A DNA stretch of 64,000 nucleotides from positions 1-64,000 of the forward strand of contig JBQTHE010000034.1 of NCBI GenBank assembly GCA_052390115.1. Reading direction: 5' to 3'. Position 1 is the first letter of the stretch. Every line of letters starts with the position of its first letter. Both the position numbers and the translations under genes were made by a program. The notes beneath the pieces were generated by a model, which saw only the letters and a program-made list of their open reading frames with translations, was not told where the DNA came from and searched no databases. Positions 18,383-27,175 of this stretch are shown piece by piece. This stretch comes from GCA-003244245 sp052390115 (GTDB lineage Bacteria > Actinomycetota > Actinomycetes > Mycobacteriales > Pseudonocardiaceae).

Positions 18383-19206
18383 CAGAACCACCTTTCCAGG
18401 ACCAGCGCGAGGCCGTCCTGCGAGTTCGGTGCCGTGATCTCGTCGGCGGATTCGAGCACGGCGGGATGGGCGTTGGCCATCGCCACCCCGTGCCCCGCCC
18501 AGTGCAACATCGGGAGGTCGTTGGGCATATCACCCAAGGCCACCACCTCGGCCGGCGCGATCCCCAGTTCGCCGGCCAGCCGGGCCAGGCCGCTGCCCTT
18601 GGTGACGCCGGGCGCGGAGATCTCGATGAGGCCCTGGCCGGTGGAGAAGGTGACGTGCACGTGGGCCCCGAGTTGGGCACTGACGATCTCGCGGACCGCG
18701 GCGGCCATCACGTCGCTGCGCGCATCCTGCTGGCGGACCAGCAGTTTGACCGCGGGTCGGCCGAGTAGCACGTCGCGTGGCGCGGGCGTGGAATCCCCGC
18801 CGGGCCAGGGGTGGGTGTAGCCCGGCTCGGCGAGGAACTCGTCGAAGCCGTTGCGTATGGCACTGCTGGTGGGCAGCTCAACGGCGAGCTTCGCGCCCGG
18901 TAGCGCGGTCGTCACCACGTTCGCCACGTCCCGCAGCTGCAGCGGATCCAGGGTTGCCGAGTATCTGACACAGTCGGTCGCGGCGTCGTAGAGCACCGCG
19001 CCGTTGGCGCACACCGCATACCCGGCATGTCCGAGTTGCTCGACGATCGGCGGGATCCACCGCGGTGGTCGACCGGTGACCAGCACGAAAGGAACACCGG
19101 CGGCAAGCACTCGATGCACCGCGGCCAGGGTGCGCTCGGAGATCTGATCAGTCGGGTCCAGCAAGGTGCCGTCCACATCCGATGCGACCAGCCTGGGCCT
19201 CTGCAT
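18382..19206 (-). CDS. Cof-type HAD-IIB family phosphatase
   Basis: A 274-residue cytoplasmic hydrolase with HAD motif I DVDGTLLD near the N terminus, motif II VTGRPP, and motif III/IV VVALGDMPNDLPML near the C terminus, with the alpha/beta cap of the Cof (IIB) class between them. Such enzymes dephosphorylate sugar phosphates or cofactor phosphates; the substrate cannot be read from sequence. It stands alone, bounded by a terminator downstream and a 22-bp tandem repeat upstream. Confidence 0.92.
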   Translation of the reverse strand: MQRPRLVASDVDGTLLDPTDQISERTLAAVHRVLAAGVPFVLVTGRPPRWIPPIVEQLGHAGYAVCANGAVLYDAATDCVRYSATLDPLQLRDVANVVTTALPGAKLAVELPTSSAIRNGFDEFLAEPGYTHPWPGGDSTPAPRDVLLGRPAVKLLVRQQDARSDVMAAAVREIVSAQLGAHVHVTFSTGQGLIEISAPGVTKGSGLARLAGELGIAPAEVVALGDMPNDLPMLHWAGHGVAMANAHPAVLESADEITAPNSQDGLALVLERWF

Positions 19207-19229
19207 ACCCCGACCCTACGTTTCCCCGC

Positions 19230-19353
19230 GTGTCCGTCCCCCATGCTCGGTGTGTCCGTCCCCCATGCTCGGTGTGTCCGGCCCCTGTGCCCGGTGTGTC
19301 CGGCTCCTGTGCCCGGTGTGCCCGGCTCCCATGCCCGGTGTGTCCGGCTCTGG
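19230..19353. repeat. 22-bp tandem repeat array
   Basis: Five complete 22-bp units and a partial sixth, starting at 19230, 19252, 19274, 19296, 19318 and 19340, begin GTGTCCG and end TGCYCGGT. The first two are identical and later ones drift. There are no spacers, so it is a minisatellite rather than a CRISPR array. It occupies the upstream region of the HAD gene. Confidence 0.9.
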
Positions 19354-19573
19354 GGCCCTCGACCTTCGCGGCCGCCTTCGCCGCCAACGCTGTTACGACC
19401 ACTGCGGCGACATCGGCCGTCAGGCCGGCAGTATCGGCAACAACACATGAGTCACCCACCGCCGCCAGTACGTCTCGACCGCCGCGGACTCTATGCGGCA
19501 ACGTGCATGCACCTTGACGCTCCGCGGCTCACCTGCCTAGCGTCACCTCACGTGCTTTAAAGGGGAGAGTGAC

Positions 19574-19759
19574 ATGGAGTTGACGCGGATCGCCGGTGGG
19601 GATTGCGGTCGTGACGACTGCCCAGCCATCTTCACGACAGACAACGGCAGGATTGCCGTCCAGGGTTACATCGTGCACAGGGAGAGGCCGGCAGGTGAAG
19701 CTGTCGTTGAAATCCCTCTAGCCGTATTCCAGGAGGCGGCTCGTGCGCTTGGAAGGTGA
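19574..19759 (+). CDS. Small conserved hypothetical protein ahead of DUF6879 gene
   Basis: A 61-residue acidic protein with GGGGAG before the ATG. It has a Cys pair (GDCGRDDCPAIF) and a segment that could be a beta strand (AVQGYIVHRERP). It overlaps the following DUF6879 gene by 17 bp. Small proteins of this size precede DUF6879 genes in other actinomycetes. The function is unknown. Base composition from here to ~21500 is visibly less GC-rich than its neighbours, suggesting acquired DNA. Confidence 0.7.
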   Translation: MELTRIAGGDCGRDDCPAIFTTDNGRIAVQGYIVHRERPAGEAVVEIPLAVFQEAARALGR

Positions 19760-20264
19760 CAGCTGGCGTACGTTCTTCGATTCATATCAGCGAGAAGCGT
19801 TCCGCCTTGAAACGCTACCCTCCTACAATGTGGGCAGTGAACGGGCAGAATATGATGTGTTTTTGGCTACGGGAGAGCTGAACATCCCAGATGATGATCC
19901 CTGGCTCGTGCGCGTTCGTCATTATCGCCAAACTGGTCGATGGATTGGACGGGTGCATGTCATCAGCCGGCCGCTGACGGATTACTTAAGGTATGAATTC
20001 GCGGTCTATCGTCGCACCGTGGAGGTCGGTGAGGACGTGCGCATCCTCGACCTCACCGACCGGCCCGACCCAGGTCTGCCCGCGCAAGACTTCTGGCTCT
20101 TCGATGACACCTCTGTCGTGCGCATGGACTATGACCCGGACGGCACCCAACTGGGGCGCGAACTCCTCGAAGATATTGACCCTGCTCCATACGTAGCATG
20201 GAAACGATTGGCTCTGGAATACGCCGAGCCTTTCACTGAGAATTGGGTGAAGCGAGGAGGGTGA
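19743..20264 (+). CDS. DUF6879 family protein
   Basis: A 173-residue cytoplasmic protein matching DUF6879: FFDSYQREAFRLETLPSYNV near the N terminus, the central WIGRVHVISRPLTDYLRYE, and the DFWLFDD segment before the C-terminal WKRLALEYAEPF. AGGAGG lies 8 nt before the GTG start. It overlaps both neighbours, so it is translated with the XRE/DUF5753 regulator as one unit. In actinomycetes these proteins pair with Scr1-like antitoxin regulators; the biochemical role is unknown. Confidence 0.88.
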   Translation: MRLEGDSWRTFFDSYQREAFRLETLPSYNVGSERAEYDVFLATGELNIPDDDPWLVRVRHYRQTGRWIGRVHVISRPLTDYLRYEFAVYRRTVEVGEDVRILDLTDRPDPGLPAQDFWLFDDTSVVRMDYDPDGTQLGRELLEDIDPAPYVAWKRLALEYAEPFTENWVKRGG

Positions 20265-21112
20265 AACTCGACCCCACACGTGCAGGGCGAGATCGTCAGA
20301 ACTTGGCGAGCGCACTGCATGACTTGCGCAAAGCGTCGGGCCTGTCTGGTGATCGGCTTGCCCGACGCTGTGGCATGAGTCAAAGCAAAGTGAGCCGCAT
20401 TGAGACCGGCCGTTTACTGCCGAGCGTCGTTGACGTAGAACAGGTGCTGACCGCGCTTGAGATAGACGAGGCGACGCGACGCGAACTGCTGGCGCTCGCT
20501 CGCGTCGCTAATGCTGAGTACCAGGACGTGCGGGCTTCCGTACGTCGAGGGCTCCACCACCGGCAGCGTGAGTTGGCCGCGCTCGAAGCCAACGCTACAC
20601 TGGTACGGCACTTTCTGCCGACCCTCATCACGGGGTTACTTCAAGTACCCGAGTACATGCGGGCGGCCATACGTACGCCTATTGAACCGGCGACAGGTGA
20701 CGTTGGCAAGGCGATAGCGCTGAAGCTAGAAAGACAAGCCGTACTGCGCGACAAAGCCAAGAACTTTGAGTTCCTACTGACGGAATCAGCGATACGATGG
20801 CAACTCTGCGAGCCATCGATCATGGGGCTGCAGATCGACCGGCTCGTGTCGCTGTCGCAGCAGTCGAATATCCGCATCGGCGTATTGCCGCTTTCGGCAC
20901 AGGTGCGCGATGGAGCGTACCACACCTTTGTCACTTATGATCGTCGCCTGGTGACCATTGAGCTGTTCACCGGCCAACTAGTGCTACGGGACCCCAAGGA
21001 CATCGATCACTACTGGGCGCTCTTTGACTTCTTCGGTGTCCATGCGCTGTGGGCGGACGAGGCCCGGAGTGTTCTGAGGGCGCTGGCTGACACATTCCGA
21101 ACCAGTAAATAA
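20261..21112 (+). CDS. XRE-family regulator with DUF5753 (Scr1-type)
   Basis: About 283 residues with an N-terminal helix-turn-helix (LRKASGLSGDRLARRCGMSQSKVSRIE) and a C-terminal DUF5753 domain (LLQVPEYMRAAIR, then LQIDRLVSLSQQSNIRIGVLP). Family members act as antitoxin-like or developmental regulators paired with small DUF397 or DUF6879 partners. I take GTG at 20261, which overlaps the DUF6879 stop as GTGA, over a TTG 18 bp earlier. Confidence 0.88.
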   Translation: MKLDPTRAGRDRQNLASALHDLRKASGLSGDRLARRCGMSQSKVSRIETGRLLPSVVDVEQVLTALEIDEATRRELLALARVANAEYQDVRASVRRGLHHRQRELAALEANATLVRHFLPTLITGLLQVPEYMRAAIRTPIEPATGDVGKAIALKLERQAVLRDKAKNFEFLLTESAIRWQLCEPSIMGLQIDRLVSLSQQSNIRIGVLPLSAQVRDGAYHTFVTYDRRLVTIELFTGQLVLRDPKDIDHYWALFDFFGVHALWADEARSVLRALADTFRTSK

Positions 21113-21168
21113 TTCGAGCACGCGCATAGCACTAGAAGTTGACATCACCTCGTCCATAACATCGCTGC

Positions 21169-21537
21169 ATGAGCACGGCGGCAGACCTCCCGGCAACCAC
21201 TGGCCTTGAGCCAGAGGTGACCCCACAAGCTAAGCCTGGAGACATCGATGATGGACAGGTCATATACATCGGTTCGGTCGTGCACCGCAAGGTGTCAGTG
21301 AAAGGCACCGGCGGGTTTTCTGCGACTGTAGTAGTTACGGTGCAACAGGGACAGGTGTGGATGTCGATTCAGCCGCCATTCACTTGGGAAGCGATTATGA
21401 AGCCCGAGAAGGTTGATGAGCTGATACGGACGCTGGCGGCGGCTACCAACGGTGCGAAGAAAATGGCCCGGCCGGTGCCCGACCGGCCAGTGTCATCGAG
21501 CGCCGCTTCGCGAGTACCTCACCTCAGCCAGAGGTGA
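21169..21537 (+). CDS. Hypothetical protein
   Basis: A 122-residue protein 56 bp after the XRE gene. A central beta-rich stretch (VIYIGSVVHRKVSVKGTGGF) is followed by EKVDELIRTLAAATNGAKK and a low-complexity tail. It has no membrane segment. The 3' end overlaps the convergent serS gene by 14 bp. It probably belongs to the same acquired unit; the family is not recognised. Confidence 0.6.
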   Translation: MSTAADLPATTGLEPEVTPQAKPGDIDDGQVIYIGSVVHRKVSVKGTGGFSATVVVTVQQGQVWMSIQPPFTWEAIMKPEKVDELIRTLAAATNGAKKMARPVPDRPVSSSAASRVPHLSQR

Positions 21538-22795
21538 TCAACTCCTGGCCGCCCAGCGCAGGACGCAGTGCCGCGGGAACCCGCACCGAGCCGTCGGGCT
21601 GCTGGTGGTTCTCCAGGATGGCGACGATCCACCGGGTGGTGGCCAGCGTGCCGTTGAGGGTAGCGGCGATCTGGGGACGCCCGGCTGGATCGCTGGCGTC
21701 GCGGTACCGGATGCCCAGCCTGCGAGCCTGGAATGTGGTGCAGTTCGAGGCGGAGGTCAGCTCACGGTAGGCCCGCTGGGACGGCAGCCAGGCCTCGCAG
21801 TCGAACTTGCGCGCCGCGGAGCTGCCCAGATCCCCGGCCGCGACGTCGATCACCCGGTAGGGCACCTCGATCGCGGCGAGCATCTGCTCCTCCCAGGTCA
21901 GCAGCCGCTGATGCTCGGCCTCAGCGTCCTCGGGCCGGGTGTAGACGAACATCTCGACCTTGTCGAACTGGTGCACCCGGATGATGCCGCGGGTGTCCTT
22001 GCCATACGAACCGGCCTCGCGGCGAAAGCACGACGACCAGCCGGCGTAACGCAACGGTCCACCGGACAGGTCGACGATCTCCGCGGCGTGGTACCCGGCC
22101 AACGCCACCTCGGAGGTCCCCACCAGGTAGAGCTCGTCATCGCGCAGCCGGTACACCTCAGCGGCGTGCGCGCCGAGGAAGCCGGTCCCGTCCATGATCT
22201 CCGGGCGGACCAGTACCGGCGGGATCATCAGGGTGAAGCCGGCTGCGATGGCCTGCGACGCGGCCAGCTGCAGCAGCCCAAGCTGGAGCTGCGCGCCCAG
22301 CCCGGTGAGGAAGTAGAACCGGGCCCCGGCGACCTTCGCGCCGCGCTCGGTGTCCATCAGTCCAAGTGCGGTGCCCAGCGCCAGATGGTCGCGCGGCTCG
22401 AAACCCAGTTCAGGCGGCTGCCCGACGTGCTTGAGCACGACGTAATCGTCCTCCCCGCCGGCCGGAACCCCGTCGACGACCAGATTGGACACCGCGCGGT
22501 GCGCGAACTCGAGTGCCTCCTCGGCCACCGCCTGCTCGACCTCGGCGAATTTGACGTCGGCGGCAAGCTGTTTGGCGTGGGCGAGCAGCTCGTCGCGCTC
22601 GACACCGCGCGCCCGGCCCACCTGCTTGCCCAGCGCCTTCTGCTCGGCGCGCAGCGAGTCGGCCGCGGCAACGGCCTTGCGGCGCCGCTCGTCGGCGGCG
22701 ATCAGCGCCTCGACGGCGGCCTCGTCCTCCCCGCGGGCGCGCTGCGAGGCGCGCACCCGGTCGGGGTCCTCCCGCAGCACCTTGAGATCGATCAC
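21524..22795 (-). CDS. serS: Seryl-tRNA synthetase
   Basis: A 423-residue class II synthetase of normal length. The N-terminal ~110 residues form the tRNA-binding coiled-coil arm. The catalytic domain shows motif 2 (YAGWSSCFRREAGSYGKDTRGIIRVHQFDKVEMF) in parts such as FRREAGSYG, and motif 3 near TTRWIVAILENHQ. It charges tRNA-Ser and tRNA-Sec in the cytoplasm. The start is GTG. It is the last gene of the minus-strand run SDR-pyrE-trmH-GH76-serS, 11 bp after the GH76 gene. Confidence 0.97.
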   Translation of the reverse strand: MIDLKVLREDPDRVRASQRARGEDEAAVEALIAADERRRKAVAAADSLRAEQKALGKQVGRARGVERDELLAHAKQLAADVKFAEVEQAVAEEALEFAHRAVSNLVVDGVPAGGEDDYVVLKHVGQPPELGFEPRDHLALGTALGLMDTERGAKVAGARFYFLTGLGAQLQLGLLQLAASQAIAAGFTLMIPPVLVRPEIMDGTGFLGAHAAEVYRLRDDELYLVGTSEVALAGYHAAEIVDLSGGPLRYAGWSSCFRREAGSYGKDTRGIIRVHQFDKVEMFVYTRPEDAEAEHQRLLTWEEQMLAAIEVPYRVIDVAAGDLGSSAARKFDCEAWLPSQRAYRELTSASNCTTFQARRLGIRYRDASDPAGRPQIAATLNGTLATTRWIVAILENHQQPDGSVRVPAALRPALGGQELITSG

Positions 22796-22806
22796 GGCCG
22801 GTCAGC

Positions 22807-23874
22807 CTAGCCCTGACAACTCGGCCCGGGCGAATCTGACAGCGCGGCGGCGGCCTCGAGCAGCATCCAGCCCGACAGCTGCACCGAAAGGTCTCGCTCG
22901 GCCAGGCCCGGCCGGGGTGGCTGCGCCGGAACCGTCCACTGCGGACCGAACACCGGGCCACCGTCGGCGATGATCCGGTTGGCCCAGGCGGCTTCGGCGG
23001 AGTCCAGCACCAGGCGCGCCGCAATCCCGCCAGCCGGAGCAGCGGCCGCGGCTAGCGCGAGGTAGCGCGCCAGGATGCCAGTGAACAGGCCGCCGTCGCC
23101 TCCGCCGTGGCCACGCAAGACACCGGCGTCGGTGAGGTGCTCGGCCACCGCATGCACCGTGCGATCAGCCTGCTCGAACCAGCGAGGCGCGCCGGTCGCT
23201 GCGCCCAGCTCGAGGCAGGCGCCGAGCAGCACGCCCTGGCAGTAGCTGTAGATGGGCCGCTCGAGGATGCGCACCGACCCGTCGGGATTCACCCGCGCCC
23301 CATCGAAGACCAGGCCGGTATCCGGGTCGATCAGGTGCTCGAGGATCCAGTCCACCAGGGACGCGGCGATTCCCAGGTTGCCCCGCCGGGCGTAGAAGAT
23401 CGCGGCGGGGCCGGTGGCCGGGACGTTGACGAAGTCGTCACCGACCCGCCACCGCATCCCCCCGCTCGGGCCCCGGCCGGACCGCAACCGGTGCATGATG
23501 GCCTGCTCGGCGCCCGGCCTGCGCACCCCGGCCAGCGTCGCGCTGCGCTGCAACGCCAGGCCCAGCCACGCGATGTCGTCGTAGTAGGTGTTGACCCAGC
23601 CGGTGAGGTTGCGCACCCGGATGCCGCGGACCAGCGCCGCTACGGTGTCCCGGCGCCATGGCGTCGGGGACCGCTGGTAGGCGTCGAGCGTGCAGTCCAG
23701 CAGGTGCGCCTGCCACCAGTAATGCCACTGCCACGAGTAATGCCCCTGGGCCGACCGCGCAGGCCAACCGACCCGGCCCAGCCGGGTGCTCGGCAACCCC
23801 CACAGCCAGTGCAGGTGCCGGGTGTGTACCGCGCGCTCGGCCGCACCCGCTCGGGCAGCCCACACGTTCACCAT
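22807..23874 (-). CDS. Glycoside hydrolase family 76 protein
   Basis: A 355-residue all-helical protein with the GH76 catalytic pair in TYYDDIAWLGLAL; the two Asp are the nucleophile and acid/base of alpha-1,6-mannanases. Further matches are HYSWQWHYWWQAHLLD and YCQGVLLGACLELG. No signal peptide is visible, so a cytoplasmic role on mannose-containing glycans or precursors is more likely than wall degradation. Its ATG overlaps the stop of the upstream RNA methyltransferase (ATGGTGA). Confidence 0.88.
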   Translation of the reverse strand: MVNVWAARAGAAERAVHTRHLHWLWGLPSTRLGRVGWPARSAQGHYSWQWHYWWQAHLLDCTLDAYQRSPTPWRRDTVAALVRGIRVRNLTGWVNTYYDDIAWLGLALQRSATLAGVRRPGAEQAIMHRLRSGRGPSGGMRWRVGDDFVNVPATGPAAIFYARRGNLGIAASLVDWILEHLIDPDTGLVFDGARVNPDGSVRILERPIYSYCQGVLLGACLELGAATGAPRWFEQADRTVHAVAEHLTDAGVLRGHGGGDGGLFTGILARYLALAAAAAPAGGIAARLVLDSAEAAWANRIIADGGPVFGPQWTVPAQPPRPGLAERDLSVQLSGWMLLEAAAALSDSPGPSCQG

Positions 23875-24473
23875 GCTGTGTCCAGGTCCGCATGCTGGCG
23901 GATCCAGGCATGCATGGCGATCCCGGCGGCGACACCGGCGTTGATCGACCGGGTGGAGCCGAACTGCGCGATCGAGACGGTCAACGAGGCCCCCGCGCGG
24001 GCGTCGGCCGTCAAACCCGGGCCCTCCTCGCCGAACAGCAGCAGGCAGCTCCTGGGCAGGCTCGCGGTCTCCAGCCGTCGCGCACCCGGAGCATTGTCCA
24101 CGGCGACCACGGTGAGCCCTTCCGCGGCAGCGTGCGCCAGCAGCCCGGCGACGTCGTCATGGTGGCGCAGGTGCTGGTAGCGGTCGGTGACCATGGCGCC
24201 CCGGCGATTCCACCGGCGGCGGCCCACGATGTGCACCTCGGCTGCGGCGAACGCGTTGGCGGTGCGCACCACGGTGCCGATGTTGTGGTCGTGGCCGAAG
24301 TTCTCGATCGCGACGTGCAGGGGATGGCGCCGGGCGTCGATCTCGGCGACCACGGCGTCGCGGCGCCAGTAGCGGTAGGCGTCGACGACGTTGCGGCGAT
24401 CACCGTCGCGCAACAGGTCCGGGTCATAGCGGGGATCGTCAGGCCATGGGCCCTGCCAGGGGCCGACTCCCAC
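23868..24473 (-). CDS. TrmH/SpoU-family RNA 2'-O-methyltransferase
   Basis: About 201 residues with the SPOUT signature blocks: HNIGTVVRTANAFAA (motif 1), LLFGEEGPGLT (motif 2) and VSIAQFGSTRSINAGVAAGI (motif 3). It methylates ribose in tRNA or rRNA using S-adenosylmethionine; the target is not predictable. GTG at 24473 was chosen because the DNA before it is taken up by two hairpins following pyrE. It overlaps the GH76 start. Confidence 0.9.
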   Translation of the reverse strand: MGVGPWQGPWPDDPRYDPDLLRDGDRRNVVDAYRYWRRDAVVAEIDARRHPLHVAIENFGHDHNIGTVVRTANAFAAAEVHIVGRRRWNRRGAMVTDRYQHLRHHDDVAGLLAHAAAEGLTVVAVDNAPGARRLETASLPRSCLLLFGEEGPGLTADARAGASLTVSIAQFGSTRSINAGVAAGIAMHAWIRQHADLDTAW

Positions 24474-24478
24474 CGTGT

Positions 24479-24497
24479 GGCCCCACTCTGTGGGGCC
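24479..24497. terminator. Short GC hairpin after pyrE
   Basis: An 8-bp stem (GGCCCCAC and complement) with a TCT loop lies between pyrE and the RNA methyltransferase start. Together with the adjacent palindrome it could reduce read-through. Confidence 0.6.
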
Positions 24498-24498
24498 T

Positions 24499-24540
24499 TG
24501 TGAGTGGCGATGCGAGCTATAGCTCGTATCGCCACTCACA
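24499..24540. repeat. 42-bp near-perfect palindrome at the pyrE stop
   Basis: The two 21-bp halves are reverse complements apart from one G-T pair, centred on CGAGCTATAGCTCG and with outer TGTGAGTGGCGAT. The pyrE stop codon lies inside it. It is one of several long palindromes at gene ends in this window. Confidence 0.85.
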
Positions 24541-25084
24541 GGAGCTCGCTCATGCTCAACACCGCGCGGTAGGGCAACCCGGCGGCCTCGACCGCCTCGC
24601 GGGCTCCGGTGTCGCGATCCACCACAGTGGCGACCCCGACCACCTCGGCGCCGGCCTCGCGCAGCGCGGCCACCGCGGTGAGCACCGAGGTGCCGGTGGT
24701 GGAGGTGTCCTCGACGGCAAGCACCGGTCGGCCCGCGACGTCGGGGCCCTCGATCCGGCGCTGCATGCCGTGCTCCTTGACCGATTTGCGCACCACGAAG
24801 GCGTCGACGGGTGGGCCGGGCGCGTGCAGCACCGCGGCGGCGACCGGATCGGCGCCCAGAGTCAGACCGCCCACGGCACGGTAGGACCAGTCGGAGGTCA
24901 GCTCGCGGACCAGCCGCCCGATCAGCGGCGCGGCCTCGTGATGCAGCGTCACGCGGCGCAGATCCACGTAATAGTCGGCCTGCGCACCAGAGGACAGCGT
25001 GACGTGGGCGTGCACCACCGCAAGCTCGCCGACCAGCTCGGCGAGCCGGCTGCGGGCCTGGCTGATCGGCAGCCCGGACGTCAC
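24536..25084 (-). CDS. pyrE: Orotate phosphoribosyltransferase
   Basis: A 182-residue enzyme that makes orotidine 5'-phosphate from orotate and PRPP in pyrimidine synthesis. The PRPP-binding loop VLAVEDTSTTGTSVLTAV and the VRKSVKEHG catalytic loop are present. The GTG start overlaps the stop of the SDR gene (GTGA), so translation is coupled. Length and motifs are normal. Confidence 0.95.
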   Translation of the reverse strand: MTSGLPISQARSRLAELVGELAVVHAHVTLSSGAQADYYVDLRRVTLHHEAAPLIGRLVRELTSDWSYRAVGGLTLGADPVAAAVLHAPGPPVDAFVVRKSVKEHGMQRRIEGPDVAGRPVLAVEDTSTTGTSVLTAVAALREAGAEVVGVATVVDRDTGAREAVEAAGLPYRAVLSMSELL

Positions 25085-25851
25085 GTGCGGCCCCGTCCAG
25101 TACGGCCGGCGATCCGGCGCACCAGGCTGCGGGGCAGCACATCCACCAGCCCGAACAGCGCCCGGTACTGCAGGCCGGGCACCGAGATGGTGCGCCCGCG
25201 CCGCAGGTCGGCCAGGCACTCGCGGACGACGGCATCGGCATCCAGCCAGAACGCCGAGGGGCTGCCTGCCACGTCGATGCCGGCCCGGGCATGGAACTCG
25301 GTACGGACGAATCCCGGGCACAATGCGATCACCCGCACCCCCGTGCCTTGCAAAGACGCGGCCACGCCCTCGGACAGCATGGTCACGTATGCCTTGCTCG
25401 CGCTATAGGTGGAGCCGCGGCCAGGCAAGAAGGCCGACACGCTGGACACGTTGATCACCGTCCCCCGGCCCCGGCGCACCATGCCCGGCACCGCGGCGTG
25501 GGTCAGCCGCAGCACCGCGGTCACGTTGACGTCCAATTGGGCCTGCAAGTCCGCGATGTCGGCGTCGACGAACTCCGTGGCGGCCCCGAAACCGGCGTTG
25601 TTCACCAGCAGGTCCACCGGATCCCCGGCACGCAACCGCTGCTCGACCCGCTGCCGCGCAGCGGCGTCGGCCAGATCGGCAGGCAACACCTCGGTGCGCA
25701 CCCCATACCGCTGCGACAGCTCGGCCGCCGACCGCTGCAGGCGACCAAGGTCGCGGGCAACAAGCACAAGGTCGTACCCCTCAGCGGCGAGCCGACGAGC
25801 GAACGCCGCCCCCAACCCAGCACTAGCCCCCGTAACCAACGCAGTGGACAT
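25081..25851 (-). CDS. Short-chain dehydrogenase/reductase
   Basis: A 256-residue classical SDR: nucleotide-binding TGASAGLG at the N terminus, NNAGFG in the middle, catalytic Ser in INVSSVSAF and YSASK (Y-x-x-x-K). It uses NAD(P)H on an unknown substrate. It heads the run with pyrE, which does not by itself reveal its substrate. A long inverted repeat lies 23 bp upstream. Confidence 0.93.
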   Translation of the reverse strand: MSTALVTGASAGLGAAFARRLAAEGYDLVLVARDLGRLQRSAAELSQRYGVRTEVLPADLADAAARQRVEQRLRAGDPVDLLVNNAGFGAATEFVDADIADLQAQLDVNVTAVLRLTHAAVPGMVRRGRGTVINVSSVSAFLPGRGSTYSASKAYVTMLSEGVAASLQGTGVRVIALCPGFVRTEFHARAGIDVAGSPSAFWLDADAVVRECLADLRRGRTISVPGLQYRALFGLVDVLPRSLVRRIAGRTGRGRT

Positions 25852-25873
25852 GGTCGCAGGCTAGCCTCGACCC

Positions 25874-25943
25874 GCCCGCGTTCTGGATGCAGACTGCTCT
25901 AATTCGAGGCCCGATAACCGCAGTCTGCATCCAGAACGCGGGC
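25874..25943. repeat. Inverted repeat with 23-bp perfect arms
   Basis: Arms 25874-25896 and 25921-25943 (containing GTTCTGGATGCAGACTG and its complement) flank 24 bp. It fills the gap between the DUF418 stop and the SDR start. The stem is far longer than a normal terminator. Confidence 0.9.
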
Positions 25944-25950
25944 TAGGGGG

Positions 25951-27114
25951 CTAGCGGTAGGTGAGGCGGCGGAGGAGGAGCTCGGGTGGGCCTCGGTAAT
26001 CGCGGCGGGCCATGTGCTGGGCTAGGAGGACGGTGAGGGTCCAGGTTGCGGTGGCCAGGACGGCGACCTCGACGAACCCGAGCCGATTACCGAGGCCGCC
26101 GCCGTAGGAGGCCAGCACCGCGACGAACACCACGGACTGCAGCAGGTAGCACGTCATCGATCGCTGCCCGCAGGCTGCCAGCGCGGTCACCACCGGGCCG
26201 CGACAGTCCTGGTTCCGGGCCCGGATCGCGATGAGCCCAGCAATCGCGGCGTAACCCAAGCCGCCCGCGTACCCGGTCAGGGTGTGCGCCACGCCCGCAA
26301 GCGCGGTCGCTACCACCGAGCGATCCGGCCACCACGCGGCCGCCATCAGCGCCATCGGCAGACCACCAACGGCGGCCAGCCCCACACCCAGCACCGCGAC
26401 GCGGATCAGCAGCCGCTGGTGGCGCTCCGGCTCGTCGAGTAGTCGCCGCCGCGCCGCCCACACCCCGAGCAGCAGGGCGGGGACCAGGATGAACAGCAGC
26501 GTCACGGTCAGCACCACCCATTCCCCGACCCGCCACATTGCTGCGAACAGCGGATCGGTGATGGACATCGACGGCAGGAATGACTCCGAGCCTTCGGGCT
26601 GAGGCAGGCCCATCAGGGCGCCGAACACCGCGGTCGGCACCGTCCACAACCCCACCAGGACCAACAGCTTCCGGTCGCCGGCGGTGATCAGCAGGCCGGC
26701 CAGCAGGACCGCGAGTAGCCCGTAGGCGCCGATGATGTCTCCGGAGAAGAGCAGCAGCGCATGCAGGAACCCGAAGAGGATCATCCAGGCGCCTCGCCTG
26801 CGGACGAGCGCGCCGACCGTCACCTCGTCGAGGCCCTTGCTGGTGTGCCGCCGCAACAACTGGACGATGCCGTAGCCGAACAAGAACGCGAACATCGGGT
26901 ACGCACGGCCGTCCACAAAGGTCATCTGCAGTAGTACGACCACCCGGGCGCCGATCAAGTCCGGCATCGGGTAGCCGCGCACGCCGGGGGGGTGCCCGTA
27001 CAGGTAGACGTGGACGTTCGCCAGCGCGATCAGCAGCAGCATCGCCCCCCGCGCCAGGTCCGGCGCGAGCGACCGCGCCGACGGCGCGATGGCGCCGATC
27101 GGCACTGCCATCAC
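25951..27114 (-). CDS. DUF418 membrane protein
   Basis: A 387-residue polytopic membrane protein with about ten hydrophobic segments, a DLARGAMLLLIALANV N terminus and the C-terminal DUF418 domain (ACGQRSMTCYLLQSVVFV). YeiB is the best-known relative; transport or acyl-transfer functions have been suggested for the family, but none is certain. It is a single-gene unit between two repeats. Confidence 0.88.
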   Translation of the reverse strand: MMAVPIGAIAPSARSLAPDLARGAMLLLIALANVHVYLYGHPPGVRGYPMPDLIGARVVVLLQMTFVDGRAYPMFAFLFGYGIVQLLRRHTSKGLDEVTVGALVRRRGAWMILFGFLHALLLFSGDIIGAYGLLAVLLAGLLITAGDRKLLVLVGLWTVPTAVFGALMGLPQPEGSESFLPSMSITDPLFAAMWRVGEWVVLTVTLLFILVPALLLGVWAARRRLLDEPERHQRLLIRVAVLGVGLAAVGGLPMALMAAAWWPDRSVVATALAGVAHTLTGYAGGLGYAAIAGLIAIRARNQDCRGPVVTALAACGQRSMTCYLLQSVVFVAVLASYGGGLGNRLGFVEVAVLATATWTLTVLLAQHMARRDYRGPPELLLRRLTYR

Positions 27115-27119
27115 CCGAT

Positions 27120-27169
27120 GGTGCCCGCCCGACCGTTGCTGCGTGCCGTCGGGGTGTCGGCGAGCTTGG
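27120..27169. repeat. Dispersed 50-bp repeat, copy A
   Basis: This stretch, containing GCGTGCCGTCGGGG, matches 40525-40574 at 45 of 50 positions. Copy A is intergenic, between the aminotransferase stop and the DUF418 start. Confidence 0.75.
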
Positions 27170-27175
27170 ACGCGG

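Noticed and set aside
19230..19353. CRISPR array
   Set aside because: The 22-bp repeats are directly adjacent without spacers, and no cas genes are near.
21452..22810. 452-codon plus-strand frame over serS
   Set aside because: Shadow of a conserved tRNA synthetase gene; no ribosome binding site or motif.
23868..25292. One long minus-strand protein joining SDR, pyrE and trmH regions
   Set aside because: The upstream part is a wrong-frame reading of pyrE and SDR; the methyltransferase starts at 24473 after two hairpins.
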